This document shows, piece by piece, positions 1 to 5,345 of a DNA stretch of 6,720 bases. Each line of letters starts with the position of its first letter. Positions within the stretch are counted from its first letter, which is position 1. Both the position numbers and the translations under genes were made by a program. The stretch spans positions 1 to 6,720 of the forward strand of contig JAQSXU010000179.1 of NCBI GenBank assembly GCA_029256485.1. The letters run 5' to 3'. This DNA comes from Clostridiaceae bacterium. GTDB taxonomy: Bacteria > Bacillota_A > Clostridia > Clostridiales > Clostridiaceae. The notes under the pieces are model-generated. The model saw only the letters and a program-made list of their open reading frames with translations, did no database searches and had not been told where the DNA came from.

Positions 1-466
1 ACACATTGTATACCTTTTGCCCTGCTGCCTGAAAAATAAATCCCGAGGTTTTTTCATCCTTTATTACATTGGATATATCATCCTGTTTTGTTGCAGAGGC
101 TGATGCATCAACTCCAGTATTTTCAGTGGTATTCCCGGAATTGTCAGCACCCTTCTTACTTTCTGTTGATTTATCACTGCTTATAAGTACATTCATATTT
201 GTGTCTGCTAAAGAAACATAAGTTATATTTCCTTTACTCTCTGAAGCAACCTTATCAAATATATCTCTTATTTTATTGCTTTCACTTAGCTTATAATCCT
301 TTATTTCCCTGCTTACAGCAGCTATAAGAGTTGAACCGTCATTCTTCATTTGTTCAGTAGCGGCCCTTCTTACTTCGTAGTAGGAAATTGCCATAAATAC
401 AGCAGTACAGAAGAATGTAAGCATTATTATGGTGGCAAGTATTTTTTTCCTCAGTGAATTAAACAT
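1..466 (-). CDS. Membrane sensor protein, N-terminal part; probable methyl-accepting chemotaxis protein (partial)
   Basis: The first 155 codons of a gene that runs off the left edge. The protein starts MFNSLRKKILATII, a basic stretch followed by one hydrophobic segment (about residues 8-28). It continues with a probable extracytoplasmic region (residues 29 to the edge) that includes a helical stretch rich in charged residues and then a sensor-like part. This layout, a short cytoplasmic tail, one transmembrane helix and then an external sensor domain, is typical of clostridial chemoreceptors and of sensor histidine kinases. The signalling domain that would decide between them lies outside the window. 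About residues 100-135 are an unusual Ser/Thr/Asn/Lys/Asp-rich low-complexity stretch inside the sensor region. The ATG start is supported by GGGGAG seven bases upstream. The gene has its own promoter and is separated from marR by a hairpin. The chemoreceptor call is inference; the membrane-sensor call is fairly safe. Confidence 0.6.
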   Translation of the reverse strand, partial: MFNSLRKKILATIIMLTFFCTAVFMAISYYEVRRAATEQMKNDGSTLIAAVSREIKDYKLSESNKIRDIFDKVASESKGNITYVSLADTNMNVLISSDKSTESKKGADNSGNTTENTGVDASASATKQDDISNVIKDEKTSGFIFQAAGQKVYNV

Positions 467-530
467 GTTATCTCTCCCCGCATTTTAGATATAATTATCA
501 ATATTTAAATAAAATTACTATAATACCATT

Positions 531-559
531 ATTCTACATATACAGCTGATATCCTTCAA
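531..559 (-). promoter_or_regulatory. Probable sigma-A promoter of the membrane sensor gene
   Basis: On the minus strand, TTGAAG (559-554) and TAGAAT (536-531) are separated by 17 bases. Each box has one or two mismatches to consensus. Transcription would start near 524, giving a leader of about 60 bases. No experimental support; an alternative -10 (TATTAT) lies slightly downstream. Confidence 0.45.
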
Positions 560-590
560 AATTAAGTAAATTATTGCTTTTATTTCTATT

Positions 591-644
591 AAAACAGGCA
601 GCTGGTTATAAGTTGAGAATATTCCTATATAACCGGCTGCCCTG
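591..644 (-). terminator. Probable intrinsic terminator after marR
   Basis: A long inverted repeat: positions 597-610 pair with 628-641 over 14 bp with one G-U pair, and a bulge at 642 allows two more pairs (595-596 with 643-644). The loop is 17 bases. Read on the minus strand, the stem is followed by TG and then TTTTAA, a short U-run. It lies about 85 bases past the marR stop. The U-run is modest, so termination strength is uncertain; read on the plus strand the T-rich tract is about 18 bases away, which fits poorly. Confidence 0.55.
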
Positions 645-727
645 GGTAGTGCAGATATATTTTTTCTTTTTTTATATACTTGATACACTGAGTTAGAAGC
701 TCTATATATAAATGCAGCAACACCATT

Positions 728-1165
728 TTATATGATTTTTTGTATATCGTATAATGTTTTTAAAAATTCTTCATACCTTTCTTTGCCAATCTTCTCTTCT
801 ATAAGCTGCTGAGCTTTCTCCCATGAAGGTATAGCACCTATAAGTGTAGTAGTTCCCAGATCCGTTATTGAAATGCACCTTTTTCTTGAATCATCATCTC
901 CTAATCTTACATCTGCAAATCCCCTCTTCCTTAGGATTTCAACATTACGAGTTACAGTGGTTTGATCCATTAATAAAGCATCAGCTAATTCCCCAACTGT
1001 ACTGCTTTCTCGAGATGATATATCGGCCAGCAGAGCAAATTGCGTTGCCCGTAATCCAACTGACTGAAATGCTTTGTCAAAATATTGAGTTACAACTCTT
1101 GATGTCATTCTCAAATTTCTGCAGGCACAAGCTCTTAAATTCTTTCTATTGCTCTGAGTATTCAT
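728..1165 (-). CDS. MarR-family transcriptional regulator
   Basis: A 145-residue protein, the usual MarR length, expected to act as a DNA-binding dimer. The winged helix-turn-helix is clear: VGELADALLMDQTTVTRNVEILRK (about residues 57-80) is the HTH with its recognition helix. It is followed by the wing DDDSRKRCISITDLG (about 90-104) with the family's D-x-R and T-x-x-G signature. The N-terminal helix carries a Cys-x-Cys pair (C13, C15) before NLR, and another Cys lies in the wing, so thiol sensing is possible but unproven. The ATG is preceded by a strong AGGAGGAA six bases upstream. The gene lies 62 bp downstream of the QueG-like reductase, has its own promoter just after that gene's stop codon, and shares an operator-like palindrome with the reductase promoter. 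It therefore probably represses itself and the reductase. The ligand is unknown. Confidence 0.9.
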   Translation of the reverse strand: MNTQSNRKNLRACACRNLRMTSRVVTQYFDKAFQSVGLRATQFALLADISSRESSTVGELADALLMDQTTVTRNVEILRKRGFADVRLGDDDSRKRCISITDLGTTTLIGAIPSWEKAQQLIEEKIGKERYEEFLKTLYDIQKII

Positions 1166-1182
1166 GTTAAATTCCTCCTGTC

Positions 1183-1193
1183 ATATGCATATA
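1183..1193. promoter_or_regulatory. Candidate MarR operator at the marR promoter
   Basis: ATATGCATATA contains the perfect 10-bp palindrome ATATGCATAT (1183-1192) and overlaps the downstream edge of the marR -10 box. The identical 11 bases occur at 2377-2387, in the same register over the promoter of the upstream reductase gene. MarR proteins commonly repress by binding AT-rich palindromes over the -10 or start site. The assignment to this MarR is inference from location and repetition. Confidence 0.5.
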
Positions 1194-1220
1194 ATAAGTC
1201 GTGGCTTCTCTTATTGTCAA
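1191..1220 (-). promoter_or_regulatory. Probable sigma-A promoter of marR
   Basis: On the minus strand there is a perfect TTGACA -35 (1220-1215), and TATTAT as -10 (1196-1191) at 18-base spacing. It lies entirely between the stop codon of the QueG-like gene and marR, so marR can be transcribed on its own as well as by read-through. The candidate operator at 1183-1193 overlaps the -10 box. Confidence 0.55.
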
Positions 1221-1227
1221 GTACTCA

Positions 1228-2256
1228 TTACAGACTTAGTTCGCTGCAAATAGAAATTGCCATTTCACGAATTTTTTCATGCTCGCTGCTGCATGCATCT
1301 ATAATATGAGACCTATAATCTTCCTTATAGTTATTTCGCATATAATTCAATACATCTACCTTCCATTTCCAAAGCTCCTCTGGTGATAAATAGAAAAATT
1401 TTGGCTGCACCTTCTCACGATAAAAATCTTCCTCCATACTTAGAATATTTTCAGGAGTCAGTGCGGCGGCTAATTCTGAGAGACCTGGAAATTCCTCTTG
1501 TTCCTTCCATTTACCTATATTCATAGGACATGCATCCTGACAAATATCGCATCCATAAATACAAGCTCCAAAGGTTTTACTTAATGGTTCCTGATGCAGA
1601 TTGCGCCCACCAAATGTAGTGAGAAATGAAACACAAGCATTTGGAAGCATGGTATATGGTGCCGAAAGAGATTTTGTTGGACAGGACTTCATACATCGGT
1701 TGCATCCTTTAGGACATTGAGGAACGTTATTAGTTTCTTTTAGTTCCATTTCTCGGTCAGTAACCCAAGCTTCTAGATGAACCCATGAACCAGACTCAGT
1801 ATACAAAAAATTATTTCTGCGAATAATTCCAAGCCCAGCCTGCATAGCTGCCCAACGCATTCCAACTACTCCGAATTTTTGATTAGTTTCTACCTTTAAG
1901 CCAAGTTCCTTAATGTATTTTTCTAATTCACGGTTATTTCGATATTCTTTTGTATTTGTATCTACACGTACATCAAATAAATATGCCTTAGCAATGTTTC
2001 CCTTTATCTCTTCTGGAACCTTGTATTTTCCATATGCTACTGTAAGTACTACAACTGACTTTGCCCAAGGATATACTGCCAGTGGATTAACTAAACGCTG
2101 GTGACTTTGATAAAACAGTCTTGATTCAGGAACCTTTTCCATGCGCTCCACAAATTTTTCAGCATATCCCTTCATCAGACTGATAGGAATAATACCGCAT
2201 TTTTCATAACCAAGCTCATAAGCTTTTTTTTGAATCATTTGCTCAATTGTTTCCAT
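1228..2256 (-). CDS. QueG-like (epoxyqueuosine reductase family) cobalamin/double [4Fe-4S] reductase paralog
   Basis: A 342-residue cytoplasmic redox protein. The N-terminal half resembles the cobalamin-binding region of QueG: VVGMRWAAMQAGLGIIRRNN followed by GSWVHLEAWVTD (about residues 130-167). The double-cluster ferredoxin region follows: C181-x3-C185-x2-C188-x3-C192-P for one cluster, then C208 and C232, C236-x2-C239-x3-C243-P (GCDICQDACPMN). A short helical C-terminal segment (about 291-342) may be a reduced HEAT-like repeat. QueG reduces epoxyqueuosine in tRNA using B12. Here, however, the region where QueG carries a DYH motif reads AYLFDVRVDTNTKEY (91-105), so the substrate may differ. 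The ATG at 2256 is chosen because AAGGAAG lies eight bases upstream. A GTG nine bases earlier (2265) is in frame but abuts the Shine-Dalgarno site. It has a strong promoter with an operator-like palindrome and precedes marR. Confidence 0.8.
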   Translation of the reverse strand: METIEQMIQKKAYELGYEKCGIIPISLMKGYAEKFVERMEKVPESRLFYQSHQRLVNPLAVYPWAKSVVVLTVAYGKYKVPEEIKGNIAKAYLFDVRVDTNTKEYRNNRELEKYIKELGLKVETNQKFGVVGMRWAAMQAGLGIIRRNNFLYTESGSWVHLEAWVTDREMELKETNNVPQCPKGCNRCMKSCPTKSLSAPYTMLPNACVSFLTTFGGRNLHQEPLSKTFGACIYGCDICQDACPMNIGKWKEQEEFPGLSELAAALTPENILSMEEDFYREKVQPKFFYLSPEELWKWKVDVLNYMRNNYKEDYRSHIIDACSSEHEKIREMAISICSELSL

Positions 2257-2293
2257 ACCTAACACTTCCTTTTAAAGAGTTAAATACTATTTT

Positions 2294-2310
2294 TTATGTA
2301 TATACATATA
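2294..2310. promoter_or_regulatory. Second candidate MarR operator in the QueG-like gene leader
   Basis: The segment contains the perfect 14-bp palindrome TATGTATATACATA (2295-2308). It matches the site at 2371-2387 at 15 of 17 positions, 77 bp apart. It lies in the predicted transcript leader, about 40 bases before the start codon, and within the spacer of a weak second promoter-like pair (TTGCCT 2319-2314, TAAAAA about 17 bases on). It could be a downstream operator; the binding protein is inferred. Confidence 0.4.
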
Positions 2311-2370
2311 AATAGGCAAAAAATTATATACATTCTTAATAAAGACTTTTTATAAAAGAATTAAGATTTT

Positions 2371-2387
2371 ATATGTATATGCATATA
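2371..2387. promoter_or_regulatory. Candidate MarR operator over the QueG-like gene promoter
   Basis: ATATGTATATGCATATA includes the perfect 12-bp palindrome TATATGCATATA (2376-2387). It overlaps the last bases of the -10 box and the expected start site. Its final 11 bases are repeated exactly at the marR promoter (1183-1193) in the same register relative to -10, and the whole site is nearly repeated at 2294-2310. This is a standard repression geometry. Confidence 0.55.
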
Positions 2388-2413
2388 TTATTATATTATT
2401 TATGCTCTGTCAA
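2385..2413 (-). promoter_or_regulatory. Strong sigma-A promoter of the QueG-like gene
   Basis: On the minus strand: perfect TTGACA -35 (2413-2408), 17-base spacer, and TAATAT -10 (2390-2385). The predicted start near 2378 gives a leader of about 120 bases. This is the best-matching promoter in the window, and its -10 overlaps a palindrome, as expected for a strong but repressible promoter. Confidence 0.7.
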
Positions 2414-2497
2414 TATCTTCATTGGTTAACTGAAAGACTATATGGCTTCTAGGAGATATTTCATAGACTGGTGGGAATGACACCTACTGTATTTTAA

Positions 2498-3349
2498 TTA
2501 AATCTTATCATCAACAATAGACTGTTCATGTCTGCTAATCCAGCTATATGCATCCTTTTTTTCAGCAATTAACAGCAAATATAATATTTCTATAACCATC
2601 ATAGCTGATACTCTTGAAAAGCTGAATTCATCCAAAAATAACTTTTCTCTTGTAGCCATATTTATTTGATATTTGCTTTTACTTGCTAAAGGGGAATTTT
2701 CATGTTTTGTAAGGCTGATTGTAACAGCATTTCTTTCATTTGCAATATCTATTAAATCTAAAAGCTTTTTTGAATATCCTGAATTTGATATAGCTATAAC
2801 CACATCATTACTGGTTAATGTATACGCATAAGCAAGCTGAGTTTCCCAAATTGTGTTTACCACAGATGGTATACCAATTTGATTGAATTTAAATGCACCA
2901 TCTAAAGCCACAGGTATTGTATTTCCTACCGCTGCAAATTGAACAATCCTTGCATTCTTAATTGTATTTAATATTTTTCTAATAACTTCTTCATCCATCA
3001 TTGATATAGTTTTCTTTAATTCCTCAATTTTATTTGCCAGTATATTTTGAAGTGATTGACTTATATTATTTGGGTCTATATCATTAGATGTTTCACTTCC
3101 CTCTGAATCCACCATTTCCTTTGCAATATTTATTTTCAAATCATGGAATCCTTTTAGGTTACATTTTTTACAAAATCTAATTATGGTGGCTTCACTAACA
3201 TTACTTTCAGCTGCCAGTTCCGAAACTGTCATTTCAATAATCCTTTCCTGATTATTAATAACAAAATCGGCAATTTTCTTCTCTGCTTTATAAAGACTTC
3301 CGTAAGCTTCAAAAATTTTATCCAACACGCTTTTATCTTTACTTTTCAA
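2498..3349 (-). CDS. RpiR-family transcriptional regulator (HTH-SIS)
   Basis: A 283-residue regulator of the usual RpiR length. The N-terminal HTH domain spans about residues 1-78, with VSELAAESNVSEATIIRFCKK (43-62 region) as the helix-turn-helix and KGFHDLKINIAKE after it. The C-terminal SIS sugar-phosphate-binding domain spans about 120-260: ARIVQFAAVGNT, then NDVVIAISNSGYSKKLLDLI with the S-x-S-G-like phosphate loop at 188-191. RpiR proteins sense phosphorylated sugars and repress or activate sugar genes; E. coli RpiR controls a ribose-5-phosphate isomerase gene. Here the gene is last in an operon headed by an rpiA-type gene. The start is TTG: an in-frame stop immediately precedes it, so there is no longer form, and AAGGG lies about 11 bases upstream at the end of the preceding gene. 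A GTG at codon 8 is the only close alternative and has no better site. The gap to the oxidoreductase is 18 bp. Confidence 0.9.
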   Translation of the reverse strand: MKSKDKSVLDKIFEAYGSLYKAEKKIADFVINNQERIIEMTVSELAAESNVSEATIIRFCKKCNLKGFHDLKINIAKEMVDSEGSETSNDIDPNNISQSLQNILANKIEELKKTISMMDEEVIRKILNTIKNARIVQFAAVGNTIPVALDGAFKFNQIGIPSVVNTIWETQLAYAYTLTSNDVVIAISNSGYSKKLLDLIDIANERNAVTISLTKHENSPLASKSKYQINMATREKLFLDEFSFSRVSAMMVIEILYLLLIAEKKDAYSWISRHEQSIVDDKI

Positions 3350-3367
3350 TTAATAACTTTCCCTTCT

Positions 3368-4336
3368 TTACTCAAAAGAGTATTTTATTCCCCATTGATT
3401 TCTAACATTATCCATTATACTCATAACATCTATGGATAATCCCAATGTATTCATATTTCTTTTATTAAGCACATAGTTATTCATATCTTCAACTTCGTAA
3501 ATTAATGATTTAGATGTGTCTCCAGCTTCGATTATCTCTACTTTTCCATCTGGATAGGTTATTGTTGCTTTATCTGCCCTTGGAAAATTCTCTACAGTTA
3601 TATATCCTAATTCTCCTGCAACAACACCCTTTTTGGGCTGCTTTGCTCTCATTGTCAAAGAGATTACTGCCATTTCATCATCAGCATTCTTAAGTATTAT
3701 TCCAGATTGTTCATCTACACCGGTTTCAAATTTCTTTACAGTTGTTAATACTTCCTGGGGCTGACTGGAAAGAAAATATCTTGTAAATGATAAAGCATAG
3801 GTTCCAATATCAAGAAGTGCCCCTCCGGCTAAATCCTTACTAAAAAACCTGTTATTAATATCGTACGCTTTCAAGCTTCCAAAAGATACCTGGATCATTT
3901 TTATTTTTCCAATTTTCCCTTTACCGATAAGTTCATGCAGCTTTTTATATAAAGGCATATGATATATGGTCATAGCCTCTGCAACTACCAAATTCTTTTC
4001 ATTTGCTAAATCAGTAATTTCCTTTAATTGCTTTCCATTAACTGTTATGGCTTTTTCACAAAGTACATGTTTATTATTCTTAAGACTTTTCATTATATAT
4101 TCATAATGGCTTGAATGAGGAGTTGATATATAAACTATGTCAATTTTTTCATCTTTAAGCATTTCTTTGTAGCTGCCATAAATCTTTTGAATATTATTGT
4201 GACTTGCAAACTCCCTTGCCCTTTCAAGTCTTCGTGATCCTACAGCGTATACATTTCCGTTTACCTCTGCTATTGCTTTTGCAAAATCTGCTGCAATTGT
4301 TCCAGGGCCTAATATAGCCCAATTCATTTCATTCAT
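3368..4336 (-). CDS. Gfo/Idh/MocA-family NAD(P)-dependent sugar oxidoreductase
   Basis: A 322-residue protein of normal family length. The Rossmann domain comes first: WAILGPGTIAADFAKAI (6-22) is the dinucleotide loop, DIVYISTPHSSHYEY (66-80) the following strand, and VLCEKAITVN (91-100) the family's EKP segment with Ala for Pro. The C-terminal substrate domain contains GGALLDIGTYAL (171-182), where Tyr180 corresponds to the catalytic Tyr position of the dihydrodiol/xylose dehydrogenase branch. The family oxidises or reduces hydroxyls of sugars, inositols and sugar acids; the substrate here is unknown. The ATG at 4336 is chosen because GAGGTG lies six bases upstream. The longer GTG form (4345) would begin inside that ribosome-binding site. 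It lies 16 bp after the rpiA-type gene and 18 bp before rpiR, so it is almost certainly co-transcribed with both. Confidence 0.9.
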   Translation of the reverse strand: MNEMNWAILGPGTIAADFAKAIAEVNGNVYAVGSRRLERAREFASHNNIQKIYGSYKEMLKDEKIDIVYISTPHSSHYEYIMKSLKNNKHVLCEKAITVNGKQLKEITDLANEKNLVVAEAMTIYHMPLYKKLHELIGKGKIGKIKMIQVSFGSLKAYDINNRFFSKDLAGGALLDIGTYALSFTRYFLSSQPQEVLTTVKKFETGVDEQSGIILKNADDEMAVISLTMRAKQPKKGVVAGELGYITVENFPRADKATITYPDGKVEIIEAGDTSKSLIYEVEDMNNYVLNKRNMNTLGLSIDVMSIMDNVRNQWGIKYSFE

Positions 4337-4342
4337 AATCTT

Positions 4343-4348
4343 CACCTC
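4343..4348 (-). promoter_or_regulatory. Ribosome binding site deciding the oxidoreductase start
   Basis: GAGGTG on the minus strand sits six bases before the ATG at 4336. The in-frame GTG ending at 4343 is made of this site's own bases, so it is unlikely to be the real start. Confidence 0.65.
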
Positions 4349-4352
4349 AAAA

Positions 4353-5036
4353 TTAAATATTTTTATCCTTAATAATTACACCACTATCACCAGCTATAAG
4401 AACCTTTGTAACTACATTAATAAACAACGAGGTATCAATAACCCCACAAATATTTTTTAGACTATTCTCAAGTTTATAAATATCTTTAATTCTCTCAAAC
4501 ATTACATCCACAAGTAAATTTCCATTATCGCTAATTATAAAACCATCTTTTGCATTACTAGTTCTAACTGTTGGTTTTCCACCTAGTTCTGTAACTAACC
4601 TGTCAACATACTTTAATGAATCTTCTAAAACTTCTAGTACTACAGGGTATTTAAAGGTTAAGTTTTTTACAAATTTAGTGTTGTCTACAAGAAGAATATA
4701 ATCATCAGCCATATTAGCAATTAACTTTTCCTTAGTATGAATACCTCCGCCACTTTTTAAAGCATTGAAATTTTCATCAACTTCGTCACATCCATCAAAA
4801 GCCACATCTATTTTGTCTACAGAACAAGTGTGAAGGACTTCTAGTCCATTTTTTATACATAACATTTTTGTTTTAAAAGAAGGGGTAACTACTTTAACCT
4901 TAAGATTTTTATTTTCTTTTATATAATCTATTAGATATGAGATAGTGCTTCCTCCACCTAAACCTATAATTGAATTATTTTTTATATATTTTAGAGCTTC
5001 TTTGGCACAATTTTTCTTTAGATCACTGCTGTTCAA
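4353..5036 (-). CDS. rpiA: Ribose-5-phosphate isomerase A family protein
   Basis: A 227-residue protein of RpiA length (E. coli 219). RpiA interconverts ribose 5-phosphate and ribulose 5-phosphate in the cytosolic pentose phosphate pathway. Family motifs occur in order: GLGGGSTISYLI (25-36, usually GxGTGST), DGCDEVD (81-87), LKSGGGIHTKEKLIA (93-107), LGGKPTVR (151-158), DNGNLLVDVMF (170-180), CGVIDTSLF (197-205). With the start chosen here, D81, D84, K94 and E103 fall at the same numbers as the catalytic residues reported for E. coli RpiA. The start is TTG at 5036, because GAGGAGGAG lies seven bases upstream. The longer GTG form (5054) would translate that site itself into an implausible Arg-rich leader. 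It is the first gene of an operon with a Gfo/Idh oxidoreductase and an RpiR regulator, suggesting a role in a specific catabolic route rather than only housekeeping. The sequence is rather divergent, so a related phosphosugar substrate is possible. Confidence 0.85.
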   Translation of the reverse strand: MNSSDLKKNCAKEALKYIKNNSIIGLGGGSTISYLIDYIKENKNLKVKVVTPSFKTKMLCIKNGLEVLHTCSVDKIDVAFDGCDEVDENFNALKSGGGIHTKEKLIANMADDYILLVDNTKFVKNLTFKYPVVLEVLEDSLKYVDRLVTELGGKPTVRTSNAKDGFIISDNGNLLVDVMFERIKDIYKLENSLKNICGVIDTSLFINVVTKVLIAGDSGVIIKDKNI

Positions 5037-5043
5037 TATTATT

Positions 5044-5052
5044 CTCCTCCTC
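5044..5052 (-). promoter_or_regulatory. Strong ribosome binding site setting a TTG start for rpiA
   Basis: GAGGAGGAG on the minus strand is seven bases before the TTG at 5036. Its bases encode the Arg-rich residues at the front of the longer open frame, showing that the upstream GTG is not the start. Confidence 0.75.
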
Positions 5053-5104
5053 ACACATTATCACTTTATACAAAAATTAATTATTATTAATATAGCAACT
5101 CCTT

Positions 5105-5130
5105 TTGTATCTGTTGATTTTAATATACAA
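5105..5130. promoter_or_regulatory. Inverted repeat over the rpiA promoter, candidate RpiR operator
   Basis: TTGTAT (5105-5110) and ATACAA (5125-5130) form a perfect 6-bp inverted repeat with 14 bases between, spanning the -10 box and expected start site. ATACAA occurs again at 5068-5073 in the leader. The position suits repression by the RpiR protein encoded in the operon, but the arms are short in AT-rich DNA. Confidence 0.3.
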
Positions 5131-5150
5131 TGATTTATAAATTTCGTCAA
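5122..5150 (-). promoter_or_regulatory. Probable sigma-A promoter of the rpiA-oxidoreductase-rpiR operon
   Basis: On the minus strand, TTGACG (5150-5145) and TATATT (5127-5122) are separated by 17 bases, with one mismatch to consensus in each. The start would be near 5115, leaving a leader of about 80 bases before the TTG start. No other promoter-like pair of this quality is visible between the phzF terminator and rpiA. Confidence 0.6.
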
Positions 5151-5197
5151 TATCATCTTACACAAAGTTAAATTTTATTTCGTTGTAATTTATTATG

Positions 5198-5214
5198 TGA
5201 AATTTAATTTTTCA
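5198..5214. promoter_or_regulatory. Imperfect palindrome upstream of the rpiA promoter
   Basis: TGAAATTTAATTTTTCA has 5-bp arms TGAAA/TTTCA around a 7-base AT core. It lies about 48 bp upstream of the -35 box. GAAATTT or its complement recurs nearby (5140-5146, 5234-5240), so this may be one of several sites for a regulator of the operon. AT-richness makes chance matches fairly likely. Confidence 0.25.
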
Positions 5215-5236
5215 ATTATAAATTAATTGTACTGAA

Positions 5237-5279
5237 ATTTGCTATGCTAATTTTAAATAGTAAATTATTATTAGCAAAT
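5237..5279. repeat. Inverted repeat between the phzF terminator and the rpiA operon
   Basis: ATTTGCTA (5237-5244) and TAGCAAAT (5272-5279) are perfect 8-bp inverted arms with a 27-base loop. An overlapping alternative pairing is TGCTAAT (5245-5251) with ATTAGCA (5270-5276). The two pairings compete for the right arm. There is no U-run suited to a terminator. It could be an operator or a 3' stabilising structure; function unknown. Confidence 0.35.
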
Positions 5280-5281
5280 GC

Positions 5282-5311
5282 AAAAAGGCCCTCCTTATTC
5301 ATGTGGAAGGC
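5282..5311 (-). terminator. Intrinsic terminator of the tetR-phzF unit
   Basis: On the minus strand GCCTTCC (5311-5305) pairs with GGAGGGC (5294-5288), including one G-U pair, around a 10-base loop. The stem is followed by C and then TTTTT. The G-U pair is a C-A mismatch on the plus strand, so the hairpin is built for minus-strand transcripts. It begins about 35 bases after the phzF stop codon. The rest of the 309-bp gene-free stretch 5037-5345 holds the rpiA promoter and the repeats listed separately; I see no small gene or RNA in it. Confidence 0.75.
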
Positions 5312-5345
5312 TTCATTCTCGTTGGTTTATTAGTGGCGGCGAACT

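Noticed and set aside
868..1170. A 100-codon plus-strand open frame opposite marR
   Set aside because: It lies fully within the well-supported marR gene on the other strand, has no Shine-Dalgarno site I can see, and its product resembles no family.
1913..2104. A 63-codon plus-strand open frame inside the QueG-like gene
   Set aside because: Antisense shadow of a conserved coding region, without a recognisable product.
2414..2497. A terminator after rpiR
   Set aside because: Only weak 4-5 bp stems are present (GGTG/CACC) and no U-run follows on the minus strand, so I cannot support an intrinsic terminator here. Read-through toward the QueG-like gene is possible.
4945..5133. A 62-codon plus-strand open frame at the 5' end of rpiA
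   Set aside because: It is antisense to the rpiA N-terminus, leader and promoter; its hydrophobic look comes from AT-rich sequence.
5333..5344. A locally GC-rich patch, gtggcggcgaac, just after phzF
   Set aside because: It briefly resembles ribosomal RNA-type sequence, but it is only 12 bases with no flanking similarity; too short to interpret.
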